Assembly: GCF_019139815.1 (NCBI RefSeq)
Contig: NZ_CP077079.1
Coordinates: 4,216,001-4,280,000, forward strand
Source: Pseudomonas asgharzadehiana
GTDB taxonomy: Bacteria; Pseudomonadota; Gammaproteobacteria; Pseudomonadales; Pseudomonadaceae
Reading direction: 5' to 3'
DNA length: 64,000 bases
Numbering within the stretch: the stretch's first letter is position 1; the number at the start of each line of letters is the position of its first letter. A program made the position numbers and the translations under genes. Shown piece by piece: positions 59,623 to 64,000 of the stretch. Below the pieces are notes generated by a model. That model ran no database searches and was not told the DNA's origin. It worked only from the letters and a program-made list of their open reading frames with translations.

Positions 59623-59688
59623 CGCCGTGCGGCCTCAGGTTCTGAGTAGAACCGCGCTGTTTGCCCATCGGATCAAGGCCCTTTGATA

Positions 59689-62600
59689 ATGCGCAACCCC
59701 GTCGATTCCCTGCCACCCCTGCCGCGCATCTACGCCCTGGACCCCCAAGAGGCGGAGCAAAGCTGGGAGAGTGCCCCGCAACTGCTGGCCGCCCTCAACG
59801 CTGCCCGGCTGGGCGCATGGTGCTGGGAAATCGACACCGGCAGGATCAACTGGTCGCGGGGCACCCAGGCACTGTTTGGTTTTGACCCGCGCCAACCACT
59901 GCCCAATGACCTCGATTACCTTGACCTGCTGGCCGCCGAAGATCGCGCGCGGGTGATACGGGCTTTTCATGCGGTATTGGCGGGCGAGCCGTTCGAGCAG
60001 GCCATGCACCACCGCATCCAATGGCCGGACGGCAGCTTTCACTGGCTGGAAATCAATGGCAGTTTGCTGCCGGACAAAAGCGGTCGGCGCCGTATGATCG
60101 GCGTGATCCGTGAGATCACCCATCAGCGCGAACGGGAAAGCGCCCTCAGCCACTCCGAAAAACGCTTCGCCACGCTGTTTCACCTGTGCCCGAACATGGT
60201 GCTGCTCACGCGCCAGTCAGACGGCCTGATCAGCGAAGCCAACCAATATTTCGAGATGCTCTTCGGCTGGCCCGTCGCCGATGTGATCGGCCGCACCACC
60301 CTCGACCTGGGCCTGTGGCGCCATCCCGAGCAGCGCGCGCAGTTGGTCAAGTCCACTCAGCGCAAGGGCGAGCCGATCACCATGGAGGTGCAGTTTTGCG
60401 CCAGCAACGGACAGATCCACGACGGCACCCTTAGCGCGCAAAAGGTCGAGCTGGACGGCGAGGCCTATCTGATCAGCACCTTCCTCGACACCACCGAACG
60501 CAAAAATGCCGAGCAGGCGCTCAAGGACAGCCAGGAGCGCCTTGACCTGGCCCTGGACTCCGCGCAACTGGGCACCTGGGACTGGCACATCCCCAGCGGC
60601 ATGCTCTACGGCTCGGCGCGCGCCGCCCAGCTACACGGCTTGCCGCCCGAGCCGTTCCATGAATCCTTCGACGCCTTTTTCGAGGGCATGCCCAATGAAG
60701 AGCGCGAGAGCATGCGCAATGCCTACCGCACCCTGCGTGAAGGCCCGGCCGGCAATTATCAACTGACCTACCGCGTCCCCATGGAAGACGGCACCTCGCG
60801 CTACCTGGAAAGCCGCGCCCGCTTGTACCGTGATGCGAAACGTGCGCCGTTGCGCATGGCCGGCACCTTGCTGGACATCACCGACCAGGTGGAACGCGAA
60901 CAACGCTTGATCGCCTCCGAAGAAAAATTCGCCAGCCTGTTCCAGGCCAGCCCCGACCCCATCTGCGTCACGCGCCTTGAAACCGGGACCTTTATCGAGA
61001 TCAACCCGGCTTTTACCCAAACCTTCGGCTGGACCGCCGCCGAGGTGCTCGACCAGCGCGCAGACCAAATAGGCTTGTGGGACGACTCCAGCAAGCGCCT
61101 GGAGCGTATCGAGCGCGTCATTCGCGAACAGGCATTGAGCAACGTGGCCGTGGTGGTGCGCCACAAAAGCGGCCAGAGCCTGACCTGTGTGATTTCCAGC
61201 CGCTTGATCAAGGTCGGCGACCAACCCTGCATCGTCACCACCTTGCGCGATATCACCCAGCAACAACGCTCGGAGGCGGCGCTCAAGGCCAGCGAAGAGA
61301 AATTCGCCAAGGCTTTCCACTCCAGCCCCGACGCAATTTCCATCACCGAACGCGATACCGGCCGTTATGTGGAGGTCAACGACGGCTTCTGCCGCCTGAC
61401 CGGCTACCGCGCCGAAGAGGCGATTGGCCTGACGCTGTACCAGATCGGTATCTGGGCCGATGAGAACCAGCGTTCGGCGCTATTGGCCGAGCTGAAGATC
61501 AAAGGCCGTATTCATCACATGGAGATGCTCTGGCACAACAAACGTGGCGAACTGCTGGCGGTGGAAGTCTCGGTGGAGCCCATCAGCCTGAATGAAACCG
61601 CGTGCCTGTTGCTGACCGCGCGAGACGTGAGCCTGTTGAAAAACGCCCAGGCGCAGATCCGGCACCTGGCCTATCACGACCCGCTGACCAACCTGCCCAA
61701 CCGCGCATTGCTGATGGACCGCCTGAGCCAGCAGATCGCCTTGCTCAAGCGCCATAATTTACGCGGAGCCCTGCTGTTTCTCGACCTCGACCACTTCAAG
61801 CACATCAACGATTCCCTCGGCCATCCGGTGGGCGACACGGTGCTGAAAATCGTCACCGCGCGCCTCGAAGCCAGCGTACGCATGGAAGACACCGTGGCAC
61901 GCCTGGGCGGCGATGAGTTTGTGGTGCTGCTCAGCGGCCTGGACGGCTCACGCGTGGAAGTCACCCATCAAGTGCAGGACCTGGCCAATACCCTGCGCGA
62001 ACTGCTTTCGGAGCCGATGTTCCTCGATGGCCATCGCTTGCAGGTCACGCCGAGCATCGGTGTGGCATTGATTCCCGATCATGGCTCCACCCCGGCCGAC
62101 CTGCTCAAACGCGCTGACATCGCCCTTTATCGTGCCAAGGACTCCGGGCGCAACACCACGCAGATGTTCCACAACAGCATGCAAAAGACCGCCAGCGAGC
62201 GCTTGCGCATGGAAACCGACCTGCGCCTGGCCCTGTCGCGCGGCGAATTCACTGTGCATTACCAGCCTCAGGTAGACGCGCGCGGCAACAAAATCGTCGG
62301 CGCGGAGGCGTTGGTGCGCTGGCAGCACCCGCAGTTGGGTGCGCAGTCGCCGTCCGACTTTATCAAGGTGCTGGAAGACAGCGGCCTGATCCTCGAAGTG
62401 GGCACCTGGATCCTCGATGAAGCCTGCGCCGCCTTTGAGCAGTTGATTGCGCAAGGCCTGGTGGACCCACTCAATTTCAGCCTCTGCGTGAATATCAGCC
62501 CCCGGCAGTTTCGCCAGAATGACTTCGTCGAACAGGTGGAGCACAGCCTCAAGCAGCACTCACTGCCCTGCAGCCTGCTGAAATTGGAAATCACCGAAGG

Positions 62601-62967
62601 CATCGTGATCCAGAACCTCGACGACACGATCAGCAAAATGCGCCGCCTGAAAAAGCTCGGAGTGAGCTTTGCGATGGATGACTTCGGCACCGGCTACTCA
62701 TCGCTGACCTACCTCAAGCGCCTGCCGGTGGATGCGTTGAAGATCGACCAGTCGTTTGTACGCGATGCGACTCACGACCCGAACGACGCCGAGATCATCC
62801 GAGCCATTGTGGCCATGGCCCGCAGTCTGAACCTGGAAGTGATCGCCGAGGGCGTGGAAACCTTGGAACAATTGGCGTTTCTGCAAAAGCTGGGGTGCCA
62901 TTTGTTCCAAGGGTATTTACACAGCCGACCATTGCCTATCGAGGGCTTCAGGCGGTTATTGGAGTAG
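59689..62967 (+). CDS. Multi-PAS GGDEF-EAL cyclic-di-GMP enzyme
   Basis: A 1092-residue cytoplasmic protein without clear TM segments. Five PAS repeats (about 30-150, 155-275, 285-405, 410-530, 535-655) precede a GGDEF domain (about 660-825; RLGGDEFVVLL, about residue 740, with RMED five residues before it as an inhibitory I-site) and an EAL domain (about 838-1085). EAL-active residues are all present: AEALVRW (about 870), NISPRQF, KLEITEG, DDFGTGYSS, KIDQSFV and EGVE. Both cyclase and phosphodiesterase activity are therefore possible. The ATG at 59689 has AAGG ten bases upstream; a TTG at 59683 is the alternative. Confidence 0.92.
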   Translation: MRNPVDSLPPLPRIYALDPQEAEQSWESAPQLLAALNAARLGAWCWEIDTGRINWSRGTQALFGFDPRQPLPNDLDYLDLLAAEDRARVIRAFHAVLAGEPFEQAMHHRIQWPDGSFHWLEINGSLLPDKSGRRRMIGVIREITHQRERESALSHSEKRFATLFHLCPNMVLLTRQSDGLISEANQYFEMLFGWPVADVIGRTTLDLGLWRHPEQRAQLVKSTQRKGEPITMEVQFCASNGQIHDGTLSAQKVELDGEAYLISTFLDTTERKNAEQALKDSQERLDLALDSAQLGTWDWHIPSGMLYGSARAAQLHGLPPEPFHESFDAFFEGMPNEERESMRNAYRTLREGPAGNYQLTYRVPMEDGTSRYLESRARLYRDAKRAPLRMAGTLLDITDQVEREQRLIASEEKFASLFQASPDPICVTRLETGTFIEINPAFTQTFGWTAAEVLDQRADQIGLWDDSSKRLERIERVIREQALSNVAVVVRHKSGQSLTCVISSRLIKVGDQPCIVTTLRDITQQQRSEAALKASEEKFAKAFHSSPDAISITERDTGRYVEVNDGFCRLTGYRAEEAIGLTLYQIGIWADENQRSALLAELKIKGRIHHMEMLWHNKRGELLAVEVSVEPISLNETACLLLTARDVSLLKNAQAQIRHLAYHDPLTNLPNRALLMDRLSQQIALLKRHNLRGALLFLDLDHFKHINDSLGHPVGDTVLKIVTARLEASVRMEDTVARLGGDEFVVLLSGLDGSRVEVTHQVQDLANTLRELLSEPMFLDGHRLQVTPSIGVALIPDHGSTPADLLKRADIALYRAKDSGRNTTQMFHNSMQKTASERLRMETDLRLALSRGEFTVHYQPQVDARGNKIVGAEALVRWQHPQLGAQSPSDFIKVLEDSGLILEVGTWILDEACAAFEQLIAQGLVDPLNFSLCVNISPRQFRQNDFVEQVEHSLKQHSLPCSLLKLEITEGIVIQNLDDTISKMRRLKKLGVSFAMDDFGTGYSSLTYLKRLPVDALKIDQSFVRDATHDPNDAEIIRAIVAMARSLNLEVIAEGVETLEQLAFLQKLGCHLFQGYLHSRPLPIEGFRRLLE

Positions 62968-62970
62968 CGC

Positions 62971-63942
62971 TCAAATAAGGGCCACCGCTTGCCCTCGGGT
63001 GGGAGAGCTGCCGCGTCGCCCCCAGAGTTCTTCGCGACCGTTGATCACCGCTACCGAGTGCCCGGCGCGATTGCACATGCCCAATTGCCCGGCCGCCAGT
63101 TCGCGCACGGAGACTCTTTTCATGTGCTTGCGCAACCCCAGCCGCAGGAACCCCTCGCCCGGCCCGGTCTCGTCTTCGCCGTTGTTCAAACTACGAACCG
63201 CCGCCTGATAACTGCTGCTGGCCGTACGGTCGTTATTCTCCATCTGGGCACGCTTGGCGCTGGCGGCAAACAGAAACCGCGCATCCTTGAGCATTTCCTG
63301 ATCTGAACCGGTGAATTTCGCCGCCCGCGCACCTTCGGCCAATTCACGCTCCGTTAAATTGAGCCGAAAATCATCGCGCATGACGATATGGTACAAGTCG
63401 CCGGTCTTGCGCACTTCCTTGAAGATGTCCGTGGGGCTTTGACCGAATCGATACATCGCCGCTTTGATGGCCGAGACCGTCACACAGTTACCATCCGGGC
63501 CCTGGCGAAACCCACTCCAGATATTGTTCGGCTTTGCGCCATTGCGCTTATTCGACAAGGCCGGAAGATTCACGTCGGAAGTGGGCAGGGGTGCCACCTG
63601 CGCGGGTAACACTTTGGGGGTGATTTTGGCTGGCGACGGGGTTATAACCGACACTCTTGTATCGGGGATTATCCTGTTCTGCTTCCCGCCCAGCACGTTC
63701 ATTAACCGGGTGAAAAAAGAAGCAAACAGAGAGGTCAATGTCTTGAACGATCCTGATGCTCGCCTTACACCGAATTTACTTTGCGAGAGGGCGCGTGGCC
63801 GAGCATAAAAGCGAGAAGACCGCCCTTCACCGGCAGGCATAATTTTTGGCGCTACTTCATCAATCGCACGCACGGGCTCAACGGCGACCAACCGACCCAC
63901 CCTTACCATCTGCTGCATACTTTTAATTGAACAGCACGACAT
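62971..63942 (-). CDS. Hypothetical protein with cysteine-protease-like Cys/His pair
   Basis: A 323-residue protein I cannot assign to a family. The first 130 residues are variable, basic and low in predicted structure. The C-terminal half has GPDGNCVTVSAIKAAM (Cys about residue 153) and, near the end, AGHSVAVINGREELWG (His about 295, Asn about 301), an order and spacing that recall papain-like cysteine proteases or transglutaminases. The start at 63942 (MSCCSIKSMQ) is supported by a GGAGGG box; an upstream in-frame codon at 63972 has none. It converges with the c-di-GMP gene, three bases apart. No secretion genes are adjacent. Confidence 0.72.
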   Translation of the reverse strand: MSCCSIKSMQQMVRVGRLVAVEPVRAIDEVAPKIMPAGEGRSSRFYARPRALSQSKFGVRRASGSFKTLTSLFASFFTRLMNVLGGKQNRIIPDTRVSVITPSPAKITPKVLPAQVAPLPTSDVNLPALSNKRNGAKPNNIWSGFRQGPDGNCVTVSAIKAAMYRFGQSPTDIFKEVRKTGDLYHIVMRDDFRLNLTERELAEGARAAKFTGSDQEMLKDARFLFAASAKRAQMENNDRTASSSYQAAVRSLNNGEDETGPGEGFLRLGLRKHMKRVSVRELAAGQLGMCNRAGHSVAVINGREELWGRRGSSPTRGQAVALI

Positions 63943-64000
63943 AAATCCCTCCATAAGCACGCACTTCTCCACACCTTTTAAACCGGGAGAAATGCATGCA

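Overview
The window looks like chromosome of a Pseudomonas of the P. fluorescens group. The gene order thrS-infC-rpmI-rplT-pheS-pheT-ihfA-merR-tRNA-Pro, the order leuC-leuD-leuB-asd-usg1-fimV-truA-trpF-accD-folC-cvpA-purF-metZ, an RsmE-type CsrA protein, DUF2388, DUF1654 and DUF2790 proteins, and REP/REPIN repeats all fit this. Family names come from reading the translations by eye; no database was searched.

Region 1 (1-6.6 kb) is accessory metabolism. It holds a DUF2388 protein, a VOC-fold protein, and a minus-strand cluster of a cyclase-family hydrolase, an SLC23-like permease, an iron-containing alcohol dehydrogenase and a PAS/AAA+/HTH sigma-54 activator. A good -24/-12 promoter lies 50 bases before the dehydrogenase, so this looks like a sigma-54-controlled catabolic unit with unknown substrate. 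Region 2 (6.6-9.9 kb) is a remnant genomic island. A perfect 70-bp direct repeat made of the 3' half of tRNA-Pro(GGG) plus downstream DNA bounds about 3.2 kb carrying a secreted trypsin-like protein and a decayed Xre/RES toxin-antitoxin pair. No integrase remains.

Region 3 (9.9-17.3 kb) is the core translation block, read leftwards from thrS to a MerR-like regulator. Its infC appears to use an ATT start. Region 4 (17.6-19.7 kb) has small genes: a periplasmic protein, a cold-shock protein, an I78-type inhibitor lipoprotein and two unknowns. Region 5 (19.7-26.9 kb) is a ribose operon, rbsB-A-C-R-K-D plus an exported nucleoside hydrolase, with a visible promoter and a LacI-type operator. Region 6 (27-37.8 kb) holds a periplasmic glutaminase-asparaginase, an SOS-boxed DUF1654/endonuclease I pair, a SPOR lipoprotein, rsmE, a HAD phosphatase, a metal-type two-component system, a CigR-like protein, a DUF969-DUF979-pcp operon and an acetyltransferase.

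Region 7 (37.9-40.1 kb) has tRNA-Val(GAC), a PuuB-like oxidase, two identical tRNA-Asp genes and tRNA-Val(TAC). Region 8 (40.1-58.6 kb) is the long leftward block of methionine, purine, folate, fatty-acid, tryptophan, lysine/threonine and leucine synthesis genes, with fimV, truA and three REPINs. Region 9 (58.7-63.9 kb) has a LysR regulator divergent from leuC, a large five-PAS GGDEF-EAL protein, and a protein with a cysteine-protease-like Cys/His arrangement.

No rRNA, CRISPR array, complete insertion sequence or phage was seen. The points most worth following are the sigma-54 cluster, the tRNA-Pro island with its collapsed toxin-antitoxin locus, and the last protein.
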